Counted from the first letter of the stretch, positions 1-7,067 are shown. The stretch is DNA of 7,309 nucleotides from an uncultured Burkholderiales Genera incertae sedis bacterium (GCA_905479505.1 CAJQMS010000142.1:1-7309), one strand, 5' to 3'. Made by a program: numbers and translations. The notes: generated by a model from the letters alone, not told the origin.

Positions 1-160
1 CATCTCGCACAAGCCCGCTACCCTTGTGTATGTGGAAACTGGGGCCATCTGCTGTCACAATACCAGCGGCATCTTGACCTCGGTGTTGGAGCACTTGTAA
101 TCCATCATAAAGTAATTGGTTAACCGGTGACTTCGCGACCGCTCCAAGTAGACCACACAT
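1..160 (-). CDS. purF: Amidophosphoribosyltransferase (PurF), N-terminal fragment, cut by the window edge
   Basis: PurF catalyses the first committed step of purine synthesis, turning PRPP and glutamine into 5-phosphoribosylamine in the cytosol. Only the first 53 codons lie in the window. The protein starts MCGLLGAV, so Cys2 becomes the N-terminal nucleophile of the class II glutaminase domain once Met1 is removed, and it carries the family motif LQHRGQDAAGI at residues 24-34. The start is an ATG preceded by GAGGAG at 168-173 with 7 bases between, the best ribosome site in the window. It follows cvpA after 48 bp, the same pairing as in E. coli. The PRPP-binding half is off the edge, so completeness of the gene cannot be judged. 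Confidence 0.95.
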   Translation of the reverse strand, partial: MCGLLGAVAKSPVNQLLYDGLQVLQHRGQDAAGIVTADGPSFHIHKGSGLVRD

Positions 161-189
161 CAAAAATCTCCTCTGTTTATTTTCATGCC

Positions 190-217
190 ATTATATACAC
201 GCTACCCATCATTTCGG
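190..217 (-). promoter_or_regulatory. Candidate internal promoter for purF
   Basis: A perfect -10 hexamer TATAAT reads on the minus strand at 195-190, in the short gap between cvpA and purF. A weak -35 candidate, CCGAAA (3 of 6 consensus bases), lies at 217-212, 16 bases upstream and inside the last codons of cvpA. Transcription from here would start near 183, just ahead of the purF ribosome site at 168-173. No sequence resembling the E. coli PurR operator is visible. The -10 is seen directly; promoter activity is inference, and in AT-rich DNA such a hexamer can occur by chance. Confidence 0.38.
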
Positions 218-709
218 TGAGATAGCCCACTCCACCTCTGGGATCGTTAATTGAAGAAATGAAGCTATAACCTCTAGTGGAAAACGTAACTGTGCATTCT
301 GCCACTGTGATTTAATTCCTATCTCCGTTGGCGACAACACAACAACAAGCAGCGCTGTAATTAAAATTCCCCTACCCATTCCAAAAAAAGAACCTAGTGC
401 TCTATCCATTCCAGTCAAGGCTGAGGATTTCACCAATCTAGAAAGCTTGACTGTAACAAAATGAAATAAAAATAAGCATATGATTAGAATCAGGACAAAA
501 GCCATAATCAATCTGAGCCTGGAGCTAATAATAAGCGGGTTTAAAAAAATAGAAACGTAGCCAACTGAAAGTTTGGATATCCAAAAAGAGAGGAACCAGG
601 TTGCCAGAGAAAAGATTTCTCGCGTCAAGCCGCGAAAAAAGCCGTAGGCCGTTGACACCAATAAAACTGCGATGATTCCATAATCAAACCAAGTCAGGTT
701 TAGCTCCAT
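209..709 (-). CDS. cvpA: CvpA family inner-membrane protein
   Basis: This 166-residue protein belongs to the CvpA (colicin V production) family, integral inner-membrane proteins linked in enterobacteria to colicin V export and more generally to envelope homeostasis; the molecular activity is not settled. Four hydrophobic segments are visible at about residues 10-26, 32-50, 64-87 and 110-126. The conserved family signatures are present: FFRGLTREI at 24-32, after the first helix, and MDRALGSFFGMGRG at 101-114, leading into the last helix. The C-terminal 40 residues are less hydrophobic and probably cytosolic or peripheral. The ATG has an AAGGG only 1 base upstream, so its ribosome site is poor and it may rely on coupling to the SPOR gene 14 bp upstream. 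Length and family fit are good; cellular role is known only by family. Confidence 0.93.
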   Translation of the reverse strand: MELNLTWFDYGIIAVLLVSTAYGFFRGLTREIFSLATWFLSFWISKLSVGYVSIFLNPLIISSRLRLIMAFVLILIICLFLFHFVTVKLSRLVKSSALTGMDRALGSFFGMGRGILITALLVVVLSPTEIGIKSQWQNAQLRFPLEVIASFLQLTIPEVEWAISPK

Positions 710-723
710 ACCCTTAAATTAGC

Positions 724-1272
724 CTAGGGTTTAGTTGTCAGTAGTCGTGATTTTATGAGAGGCTCTCCATATGTTAACGATTGAGCCTTTAACCTTGAGA
801 GTGCTCGACTTGCTTTGTCCTTAGTAGAATAACTTCCCACGTACACACGAGTCATAGGTCCGTTGCTACCCTCAAATGACTCTAGTATCACCGGAAAATT
901 AGCAGCCTCAAGTTTTTTTGCGAAACGTTGAACAAAATTTATTTTAGAAAAAGCTCCTAACTGAACGACGTAGCCTCCCGCTGCATCATTCGTTTGACTG
1001 CCCATCGAGCTGTCTGAATTATCACTCGCTCCTGCTGAACCTTGCTCCTCATCTATTGACCGAGCACTAGAGCCTGAACTGGGTACCGGATCCTGAAGCA
1101 CAGACTTTGAAGCAATATTGATCTCAACATCATCCGAAATTTTCCTGGGCTCATTATCTAATATTAAAGGGACCAGAGTTACCACCAAAAGAACCAAGAC
1201 CACAGCTCCCACAAGCCTTCTTCTGGCCCGCTTCTTCAGCTCAAGTTCATCTGCTTCATCAACTAATTGCAT
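724..1272 (-). CDS. SPOR-domain membrane protein, DedD-like
   Basis: This is a 182-residue bitopic inner-membrane protein. It has a short charged cytosolic N-terminus ending in KKRARRRL (residues 13-20), one transmembrane helix at about 20-38, a flexible Ser/Gly/Asp-rich periplasmic linker at about 62-98, and a C-terminal SPOR domain at about 99-178 starting GGYVVQLGAF. SPOR domains bind denuded septal peptidoglycan, so a role in cell division at the septum is expected, as for E. coli DedD; identity as the DedD orthologue is inferred from layout and position between folC and cvpA. I chose the ATG at 1272 over an in-frame start at 1326: it has AAGAAGAG at 1278-1285 with 5 bases of spacing, it leaves a 19-bp gap after folC, and the extra 18 residues from 1326 would overlap folC and look unlike the family. 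Confidence 0.9.
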   Translation of the reverse strand: MQLVDEADELELKKRARRRLVGAVVLVLLVVTLVPLILDNEPRKISDDVEINIASKSVLQDPVPSSGSSARSIDEEQGSAGASDNSDSSMGSQTNDAAGGYVVQLGAFSKINFVQRFAKKLEAANFPVILESFEGSNGPMTRVYVGSYSTKDKASRALSRLKAQSLTYGEPLIKSRLLTTKP

Positions 1273-1291
1273 ATTGGCTCTTCTTAAATTT

Positions 1292-2581
1292 CTATTTATT
1301 ACTATTATGTACCAAGCTCGAAACAAATGGGTGATTTAAGGCTGCGGTCACTGTAATAAATGATCCACATACTATAATCCTATCATCGAGATCACTCTCC
1401 TCAAGAGACTGATCGATGGCTTGAGCCACTGAGTCACAGGATATTACTTTCCCAGCAATAAAATGCGGCGCAATTTGGCTCAAAACAATGTCTGGAGCCA
1501 TTGACCTCTTGCCTGGTAATCCGCACACCAATATCCGGTCAACAACGGGTTCCATTAGCGACAGCATCTTCACGTATTGCTTATCTGCTAATGCTCCGAA
1601 AACAAGTCTTGTCTTCCCCTTATAACTCGCGCGTTTGAGCTCGTTCACTAAAGCCATCACCGATGCTACGTTATGCGCCACATCCAGTAAAATCAATGGG
1701 CGCGCCGGAAGCACTTGGAACCGCCCCAATCTCTCGGCATCCAGCAATCCGCTTCGAATGGATGCAGCATCGATTGGCAGATGAATCTTCAAGCGTGTAA
1801 CTGCTTCTATAGCAACGCTCGCATTTATTAACTGGTGCTCCCCCTGCAATCGCGGCGGACTAAGGCTCATTCGCACCCCACTGTTTGACCAAAATGTCCA
1901 TCCTGGACTCGCCTTTATGAAACCAAAATCTCTAGACACCAACTGTAAATTCGTTCCAACCTCTGCCGAGACGTCAATGATTGATTGAGGCGGATCCTCA
2001 TCGCCGCATATGGAAAGGGCTCCATCACCTCGAAAAATTGCTGCTTTCTCCTCGCCTATCGCCTCTCGATTATCACCCAAAAATTCCATATGATCTAATC
2101 CGACATTTGTCACAATCGCACAAATGGGATCCAGCACGTTTGCGGCGTCTAATCGGCCTCCGAGTCCCACCTCCAAAATTATCAAATCTAAATCTTGTTG
2201 CAAAAAAATGTTCAACGCTGCAAGAAAAGAAAACTCAAAATAAGTGAGACTAACCGTTTTACGCGCGAGCTCTATTTTTTCAAAAGCCGAAATAATATCC
2301 TCATCATTGGCATCTTTGTTCGCAACTCTTATTCTTTCATTAAAACGAATAAGATGAGGAGAAGAGAATAGACCTACTTCATAACCAGCATTAGTATAGA
2401 TCGCCTCTAACATCGCGCATGTAGAGCCTTTTCCATTTGTCCCACCAACAGTTATTACAGGACAAACTGGGTAAAGCGCCATGTTTAGCATGACCTCACG
2501 AAGCCGATCTAATGTCAGATCAACCTCTTTATGATGCGTCGTATTGATATGACACAACCAGTCATCTAAAGACTTACTCAA
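1292..2581 (-). CDS. folC: Bifunctional dihydrofolate synthase / folylpolyglutamate synthase
   Basis: FolC adds glutamate to dihydropteroate to make dihydrofolate and then extends the polyglutamate tail of reduced folates, using ATP, in the cytosol. The 429-residue length is normal. Visible Mur-ligase-family motifs are the P-loop GGTNGKGST at 46-54, SSPHLIRFNERI at 73-84, EVGLGGRLDAAN at 137-148, the EEKAAIFR segment at 177-184 that holds the likely carbamylated lysine (Lys179), GRFQ at 286-289 and DVAHN at 300-304. The start is unusual: the codon at 2581-2579 is TTG, an in-frame TAG lies seven codons upstream, and no ATG or GTG lies between. The next ATG (residue 31) would delete a conserved N-terminus (SLDDWL...DLTLDRL). 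No clear Shine-Dalgarno precedes the TTG. The gap from accD is 46 bp. Confidence 0.97.
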   Translation of the reverse strand: MSKSLDDWLCHINTTHHKEVDLTLDRLREVMLNMALYPVCPVITVGGTNGKGSTCAMLEAIYTNAGYEVGLFSSPHLIRFNERIRVANKDANDEDIISAFEKIELARKTVSLTYFEFSFLAALNIFLQQDLDLIILEVGLGGRLDAANVLDPICAIVTNVGLDHMEFLGDNREAIGEEKAAIFRGDGALSICGDEDPPQSIIDVSAEVGTNLQLVSRDFGFIKASPGWTFWSNSGVRMSLSPPRLQGEHQLINASVAIEAVTRLKIHLPIDAASIRSGLLDAERLGRFQVLPARPLILLDVAHNVASVMALVNELKRASYKGKTRLVFGALADKQYVKMLSLMEPVVDRILVCGLPGKRSMAPDIVLSQIAPHFIAGKVISCDSVAQAIDQSLEESDLDDRIIVCGSFITVTAALNHPFVSSLVHNSNK

Positions 2582-2627
2582 TTGATCAGAGGTAAATGTC
2601 TATTGGGAACAGTCTCAAGTTTGAGGG

Positions 2628-3497
2628 TCAATTTGTTCTTACCCGCGTGAACAAAGAAAGCAATTTACCTAAGCGATCCTTCATCTCTCTGCGGTCGACA
2701 ATCATATCTATCGCTCCGTGCTCCAAAAGGAACTCGGAGCGCTGAAATCCATCCGGTAGCGTCTGTCGGACAGTTTGCTCGATGACCCGTGGCCCTGCAA
2801 AACCAATTAATGCTCCAGGCTCAGCAATGACAATATCCCCAATCATCGCAAAACTTGCTGACACACCGCCCATAGTTGGATCGGTTAATACGGATATGAA
2901 GGGCAGCCCTTGATTGGATAACTGAGACAATGCAGCAGTAGTTTTAGCCATTTGCATCAGTGAGGTTAACCCCTCTTGCATACGAGCGCCACCACTTGCC
3001 GCGAAGCAAATAAAAGGTATTTTTTTTGTACAACTATACTTAACGCCTGCCGCGAAGCGTTCTCCAACTACGGAGCCCATAGAGCCGCCAAGAAATGAAA
3101 ACTCAAACGCCGCGCATACAGCCGATATTCCATTGATAGCCCCTTGCTGAACCACTATGGCGTCTGTTTCATCAGTGCTTTTTTGAGCTGCAACAAGCCG
3201 CTCCTTATACTTTTTACTATCGACAAACTTTAAAAAATCAACGGGTTTAGCGTACTCTCCGATGTCAAACCGTTTCCCATCGTCAAATATGAAGTCCAAC
3301 CTCTGCCTCGCATTTAAACGGCCGTGGTGTGAACACTTCGGACATACCTGCAAACTTTCTTCCAACTCCGCCTGATAAAGCACAGCCTCACAGTTAGGAC
3401 ATTTACTCCAAAGACCTTCAGGTACAGCCTTACGTAAAGTCTTAGTGCTGGTAAAAGTATTAATCTTTGGCGGTAATATTTTTTGAAGCCAACTCAT
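2628..3497 (-). CDS. accD: Acetyl-CoA carboxylase carboxyltransferase subunit beta
   Basis: AccD pairs with AccA to form the carboxyltransferase that moves the carboxyl group from biotin on AccB to acetyl-CoA, giving malonyl-CoA for fatty acid synthesis. The 289-residue protein starts MSWLQKILPP, as in many AccD proteins. It has the N-terminal zinc ribbon with cysteines 33, 36, 52 and 55 (CPNC and CPKC). The crotonase-fold part carries SGGARMQEG at 168-176, GGVSASFAMIGD at 210-221 and GFAGPRVIEQT at 232-242, the oxyanion and acyl-CoA-binding regions. The ATG has GGGGA about 10 bases upstream and lies 26 bp after trpA. In E. coli the AccD zinc ribbon can bind its own mRNA; whether that applies here cannot be read from the sequence. 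No accA is in the window. Confidence 0.98.
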   Translation of the reverse strand: MSWLQKILPPKINTFTSTKTLRKAVPEGLWSKCPNCEAVLYQAELEESLQVCPKCSHHGRLNARQRLDFIFDDGKRFDIGEYAKPVDFLKFVDSKKYKERLVAAQKSTDETDAIVVQQGAINGISAVCAAFEFSFLGGSMGSVVGERFAAGVKYSCTKKIPFICFAASGGARMQEGLTSLMQMAKTTAALSQLSNQGLPFISVLTDPTMGGVSASFAMIGDIVIAEPGALIGFAGPRVIEQTVRQTLPDGFQRSEFLLEHGAIDMIVDRREMKDRLGKLLSLFTRVRTN

Positions 3498-3523
3498 TGG
3501 ATTAATGTCCCCGAGTACATTTG

Positions 3524-4324
3524 TTATTTTTGATCGATAGCACTGCGTATGGACTTGATAAAGTTTTCAACATTCGGGATGATCGTCTTCAAGTCAGATT
3601 TCTCTATCTCCTCTACCAGTCGACTACCGATCACAACAGCATCTGACAGTTTAGCGACTGCTCTGGCTGTATCGCCATCACGGATACCGAAACCGACCCC
3701 GACCGGCACGTTGACGTGATTCTTAATTTGCTCAACTCGACTAGCCACATCATCCAAATCTAAGTGACCAGCACCGGTCACCCCCTTTAATGAGACGTAA
3801 TATACGTAACCTGTAGCTAACAGTGCGACATCGGCCACCCGGGACTCCAGGGTGGTTGGTGCCAACAAAAAGATCGAATCGATATGGTTTTCCTTTAATG
3901 CGGCGTTTAAAGCACCGCTTTCCTCAGGAGGATAATCAACAACTAAAACACCGTCTACGCCAACCTCAGCCGCTCGGTTTACAAAGCTATCAACCCCCAA
4001 AGCTTCTATCGGGTTTGCATAACCCATTAAAACAACTGGGGTTTCTTGGTCACTCTCACGAAAATTTTTAACCAAATCCAGCACTTTACTCAAACTCGTC
4101 CCGCCGGCTAGCGCCCTTTCGCTTGCCCTCTGAATTGTCGGTCCATCAGCAATTGGATCGGAAAAAGGTATCCCAAGCTCAATAATGTCAGAGCCACTAT
4201 CCACAAGTGCAAACATCAATTTAAGCGTTATTGAAAGATCAGGGTCTCCCGCTGTTATGAATGGTATTAAAGCTTTCCGTCCATTGACATTTAATTCTTC
4301 AAACTTTTTTTTAATTCGTGACAT
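3524..4324 (-). CDS. trpA: Tryptophan synthase alpha chain
   Basis: TrpA cleaves indole-3-glycerol phosphate to indole and glyceraldehyde 3-phosphate; indole passes through a tunnel to TrpB in the alpha2-beta2 complex. The 266-residue TIM-barrel protein has the two catalytic acids in the standard positions, Glu49 (IIELGIPFSDP) and Asp60 (PIADGPTIQ). It also has the YYVSLKGVTGAG loop at 175-186 and the phosphate-binding GVGFGI at 209-214. The ATG is 50 bp after the trpB stop. No convincing Shine-Dalgarno is visible before it, and the leader is AT-rich. A 13-codon ORF in another frame (ATG at 4352, stop at 4311) crosses the start and may or may not matter. Pairing directly after trpB fits the obligate complex. 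Confidence 0.98.
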   Translation of the reverse strand: MSRIKKKFEELNVNGRKALIPFITAGDPDLSITLKLMFALVDSGSDIIELGIPFSDPIADGPTIQRASERALAGGTSLSKVLDLVKNFRESDQETPVVLMGYANPIEALGVDSFVNRAAEVGVDGVLVVDYPPEESGALNAALKENHIDSIFLLAPTTLESRVADVALLATGYVYYVSLKGVTGAGHLDLDDVASRVEQIKNHVNVPVGVGFGIRDGDTARAVAKLSDAVVIGSRLVEEIEKSDLKTIIPNVENFIKSIRSAIDQK

Positions 4325-4374
4325 ATGTTGATTTTAAAACTCGATTAAACATCTTTTGTTGTTAATAGATAACA

Positions 4375-5592
4375 CTAAAGCCCGATATTCGACGCCGTTG
4401 CGACCGTCGCCATATCCTTATCTCCCCGACCAGAAAGATTAACCAATAAAACCTGATCTGCCTTCATTTTAGGAGCTATTTTCATCGCATGGGCAACCGC
4501 ATGCGCCGTTTCTAGCGCAGGCATGATTCCCTCAATTTTGGTCAATTTATGAAACGCGTCTAACGCCTCATCATCATTTGCCGAAACATACTCAGCACGA
4601 CCGATGTCTTTTAACCAGGAATGTTCCGGACCAACTCCAGGATAATCTAATCCAGCTGAAATTGAATGCGTCTCTATTATTTGTCCGTTTGAGTCCTGCA
4701 TCAGATACGTGCGGTTACCATGGAGAACTCCGGGTGTACCAGAAGCCAACGGTGCCGCATGCTTACCGGTATCCACGCCAGACCCACCAGCTTCTACACC
4801 AATTAATCTGACGTCAGTGTCTTTTATATACGGATGAAATACTCCCAAGGCGTTAGATCCGCCACCAACACAAGCGATAACGGCATCAGGCTGACGTCCA
4901 ATCAACTCAGGCATTTGTATTTTTAACTCGTCTCCAACCACTGAATTGAAATCGCGAACAATCATCGGGTAGGGATGAGGTCCTGCTACTGTTCCAATAA
5001 TGTAAAAAGTATTTTCAACATTTGTCACCCAATCACGCATCGCTTCATTTAGCGCGTCTTTAAGGGTTTTGGATCCACTTTCTACTGGAACAACCTCGGC
5101 GCCAAGCAAACGCATTCGATAAACATTGCTAGCTTGACGCTTAATATCCTCCGAACCCATATACACAACGCAATCCATTCCATAACGAGCTGCTACTGTC
5201 GCCGAGGCGACTCCATGCTGACCAGCACCGGTTTCAGCAATAATTCGTTTTTTACCCATGTGACGAGCGAGGAGAGCTTGACCAACGGTATTGTTCACCT
5301 TGTGTGCCCCAGTATGGTTTAGATCTTCACGTTTCAACCAAATTTGAGCTCCCCCAAGCATTTCTGTGAGCCGTTTAGCGTAATAGACTGGACTTGGTCG
5401 ACCTACAAAGTGCTTCAAGTCATTATGAAATTCCTCCATAAAGCTTGGGGTATTTTTTAGCGTCTCATAGTTATCTCTCAAGTCCTCCAACGCGTGTATC
5501 AGCGTCTCAGGCACAAATACACCGCCGTAAGGTCCAAAGTGACCACTGCTATCAGGGAAATTATAATTTTCTAAATTTTCTTGCATCTGCAT
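4375..5592 (-). CDS. trpB: Tryptophan synthase beta chain
   Basis: TrpB condenses indole with L-serine to make tryptophan using pyridoxal phosphate. The 405-residue protein is full length. Lys98 in HTGAHKVNN is the Schiff-base lysine, Glu120 in AETGAGQHG is the catalytic acid, GGGSNA at 243-248 binds the cofactor phosphate, and SGRGDKD at 387-393 is the conserved C-terminal motif. It has the features of the classical alpha-coupled TrpB1 type, not the stand-alone TrpB2 type. Two ATGs lie close together (codons 1 and 3); I prefer the first because GAGG at 5599-5602 lies 6 bases upstream of it. This start makes trpB overlap the end of trpF by 32 bp, pointing to translational coupling. Confidence 0.99.
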   Translation of the reverse strand: MQMQENLENYNFPDSSGHFGPYGGVFVPETLIHALEDLRDNYETLKNTPSFMEEFHNDLKHFVGRPSPVYYAKRLTEMLGGAQIWLKREDLNHTGAHKVNNTVGQALLARHMGKKRIIAETGAGQHGVASATVAARYGMDCVVYMGSEDIKRQASNVYRMRLLGAEVVPVESGSKTLKDALNEAMRDWVTNVENTFYIIGTVAGPHPYPMIVRDFNSVVGDELKIQMPELIGRQPDAVIACVGGGSNALGVFHPYIKDTDVRLIGVEAGGSGVDTGKHAAPLASGTPGVLHGNRTYLMQDSNGQIIETHSISAGLDYPGVGPEHSWLKDIGRAEYVSANDDEALDAFHKLTKIEGIMPALETAHAVAHAMKIAPKMKADQVLLVNLSGRGDKDMATVATASNIGL

Positions 5593-6220
5593 TTTTTACC
5601 TCATTAATAAAGTCTTGCACTAGCGCAAGGTCTTTGACCCCTTTTTGTCCATTCTCCACTCCGCTGCTAACGTCTACTGCCCAAGGGCTAACGGAGTCAA
5701 TCGCTACCGAAACATTATCGGGAGATAAACCCCCAGCTAAAACAATAGGCAAGTCCAATTGTTTCGGCACTAACCCCCAATTGAAAACTTTTCCAGTTCC
5801 TCCACGTGCCCCATCAGAAAAGGTATCTAGCAACAACCCAGACGCTTCCCCAAACGTCCTACAGTATTCTACCAAATCCATCCCATCGGTAACGCTTATT
5901 GCTTTTAAATACGGCTTACTAAAACCCCCGCAAAAATCTGGCTTTTCATCACCATGAAATTGCAATAAATTTAAATCCACTAAGTCTAACGTCTCGAGCA
6001 CATCTTCCCTAGAGGGATTCACAAAAAGACCAACCTTAGAAACAAAAGGAGGGAGTTCATTAACGATTTCCTGAGCTACCTTATTGGTAACACATCTTGG
6101 ACTTTCAGCATAAAAAACCAATCCGATTGCATCAACACCTAGTCCGGCTACAGCAAGTGCATTCTCAACAGTAGTCAAACCACAAATTTTAATTGACGTA
6201 ATTTCATTCTTCATTTTCAC
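5561..6220 (-). CDS. trpF: Phosphoribosylanthranilate isomerase
   Basis: TrpF carries out the Amadori rearrangement of N-(5'-phosphoribosyl)anthranilate to CdRP in tryptophan synthesis. The 219-residue TIM barrel has the catalytic Cys13 in IKICGLT and Asp132 in LLDTFSDG, plus QFHGDE at 87-92. The phosphate-binding LAGGLSPDNV at 161-170 and DVSSGVE at 183-189 close the barrel. Here it is a stand-alone enzyme, not fused to TrpC. The first codon is GTG at 6220; an ATG two codons later at 6214 is the alternative. AGAG overlapping the truA stop sits 7 bases before the GTG, against 13 before the ATG, so GTG is slightly favoured. It starts 9 bp after truA and overlaps trpB by 32 bp. The overlap encodes a charged tail (ADARKFRKL) beyond the conserved fold. 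Confidence 0.97.
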   Translation of the reverse strand: MKMKNEITSIKICGLTTVENALAVAGLGVDAIGLVFYAESPRCVTNKVAQEIVNELPPFVSKVGLFVNPSREDVLETLDLVDLNLLQFHGDEKPDFCGGFSKPYLKAISVTDGMDLVEYCRTFGEASGLLLDTFSDGARGGTGKVFNWGLVPKQLDLPIVLAGGLSPDNVSVAIDSVSPWAVDVSSGVENGQKGVKDLALVQDFINEVKNADARKFRKL

Positions 6221-6229
6221 AAACCGGCT

Positions 6230-7033
6230 CTAGGTTGAGGTGGATATGATACGGCCACTTGGACCAGAAAAAACAGACGCTCCAGGAAGGTTCCACTTTG
6301 CGTCATACTCCACCGACGTCAAGTATAGTCCATTAGGATCGAATGTTGGGGCTGCAATATTACGATCTCGAGCCTCTAGTAGCTCTTTCATCCACCCTGC
6401 TCCCTGCTTCCCTGCCCCAATGTACACCAAGGCTCCAATAATATTTCGGACCATGTGATGGAGAAATGCGTTCGCCGTAATGTCAAAAATGATAAGACCT
6501 GCATCCTCTTTTATTGCAAGTGAATCAACGGTTCTGATAGGACTCTTAGCCTGACACTCGGACGACCGAAATGAGGAAAAATCATGTCGACCCAGTAAAA
6601 AACGCGCAGCAGAAATCATTGAGTCAATATTCAACGTCTTGTGGTACCAGCCGACTTTGTCTTTAAGCAGCCCGGGTCGTTGATCTCTATTCATTAATAA
6701 ATAGCGATACGTTCGCCGCCTAGCAGAATATCTAGCATGGAATTCATCACAGACTTCAACCGCCCAAAGAACCGAAATATCTCTGGATATTAACGCATTT
6801 ACTCCCCGCACCCACGCAGTAAGGGGCCTCGACGACCCGGTTTCAAAGTGAACAACTTGATAAGCAGCATGGACTCCGGTGTCCGTCCGTCCCGCACAGA
6901 ACACTCTTATCGGCTCTGCAGCTATTTGGCCTAATCCTTTTTCAATTTCGCCTTGAACCGTCGGAGCATTAGGCTGTATTTGCCAACCGCAAAAAGATGA
7001 ACCATCATACTCAACACCCAGAACTAATCTCAC
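6230..7033 (-). CDS. truA: tRNA pseudouridine(38-40) synthase
   Basis: TruA converts uridines 38-40 in the anticodon arm of many tRNAs to pseudouridine. The 267-residue length matches the family. Visible signatures are the start RLVLGVEYDGSSFCGWQ, the catalytic Asp51 in CAGRTDTGVHA, the HDFSSFRSSECQAKSPIRTV block at about 150-169, and FLHHMVRNIIGAL near residues 195-207. The start codon is GTG at 7033-7031; it matches where the family begins and no ATG lies further upstream in frame. The best purine tract, AAGAGGA at 7046-7052, is about 13 bases upstream, which is long; a weaker GAG lies 6 bases away. It is the first gene after the largest gap in the window and so is the probable head of the transcription unit. 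Confidence 0.98.
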   Translation of the reverse strand: MRLVLGVEYDGSSFCGWQIQPNAPTVQGEIEKGLGQIAAEPIRVFCAGRTDTGVHAAYQVVHFETGSSRPLTAWVRGVNALISRDISVLWAVEVCDEFHARYSARRRTYRYLLMNRDQRPGLLKDKVGWYHKTLNIDSMISAARFLLGRHDFSSFRSSECQAKSPIRTVDSLAIKEDAGLIIFDITANAFLHHMVRNIIGALVYIGAGKQGAGWMKELLEARDRNIAAPTFDPNGLYLTSVEYDAKWNLPGASVFSGPSGRIISTST

Positions 7034-7057
7034 GATGATCTCATTTCCTCTTAAAGG

Positions 7058-7067
7058 ATTTTTAGCA
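7058..7067 (-). promoter_or_regulatory. Weak candidate extended -10 promoter upstream of truA
   Basis: On the minus strand this stretch reads TGCTAAAAAT, a TGn extended -10 followed by TAAAAA (4 of 6 matches to TATAAT). No good -35 lies 16-18 bases upstream, though extended -10 promoters can work without one. The start of transcription would fall near 7052, giving a leader of about 18 bases that includes the AGAGG tract. The gap 7034-7141 is the only place before truA large enough for a promoter, which is the main reason to consider this. A TTGCAC further upstream (about 7107-7112) has no matching -10 at normal spacing. Confidence 0.25.

Noticed and set aside
1273..1326. Upstream start for the SPOR gene adding 18 residues
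   Set aside because: It would overlap the end of folC, and the added residues look like translated folC 3' sequence. The ATG at 1272 has a well-spaced AAGAAGAG.
2614..2625. CTCAA/TTGAG inverted repeat at the end of accD
   Set aside because: Five-base stem with a 2-base loop, partly inside accD, and no T run; it cannot form a useful hairpin.
4360..4374. TGTTA/TAACA inverted repeat right after the trpB stop, as a terminator
   Set aside because: The stem is only 5 base pairs and AT-rich, with no T run after it; trpA follows and must be co-expressed with trpB.
5560..5565. Second TATAAT on the minus strand near the trpF end
   Set aside because: It lies within coding sequence downstream of the trpB start in an AT-rich stretch, so it cannot drive trpB and has no partner -35 that I can see.
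5445..5957. Long plus-strand reading frame of 170 codons opposite trpB and trpF
   Set aside because: It lies antisense to two well-supported genes, has a Ser/Pro/Thr-rich shadow composition and no recognisable family; other plus-strand frames in the window were rejected for the same reason.
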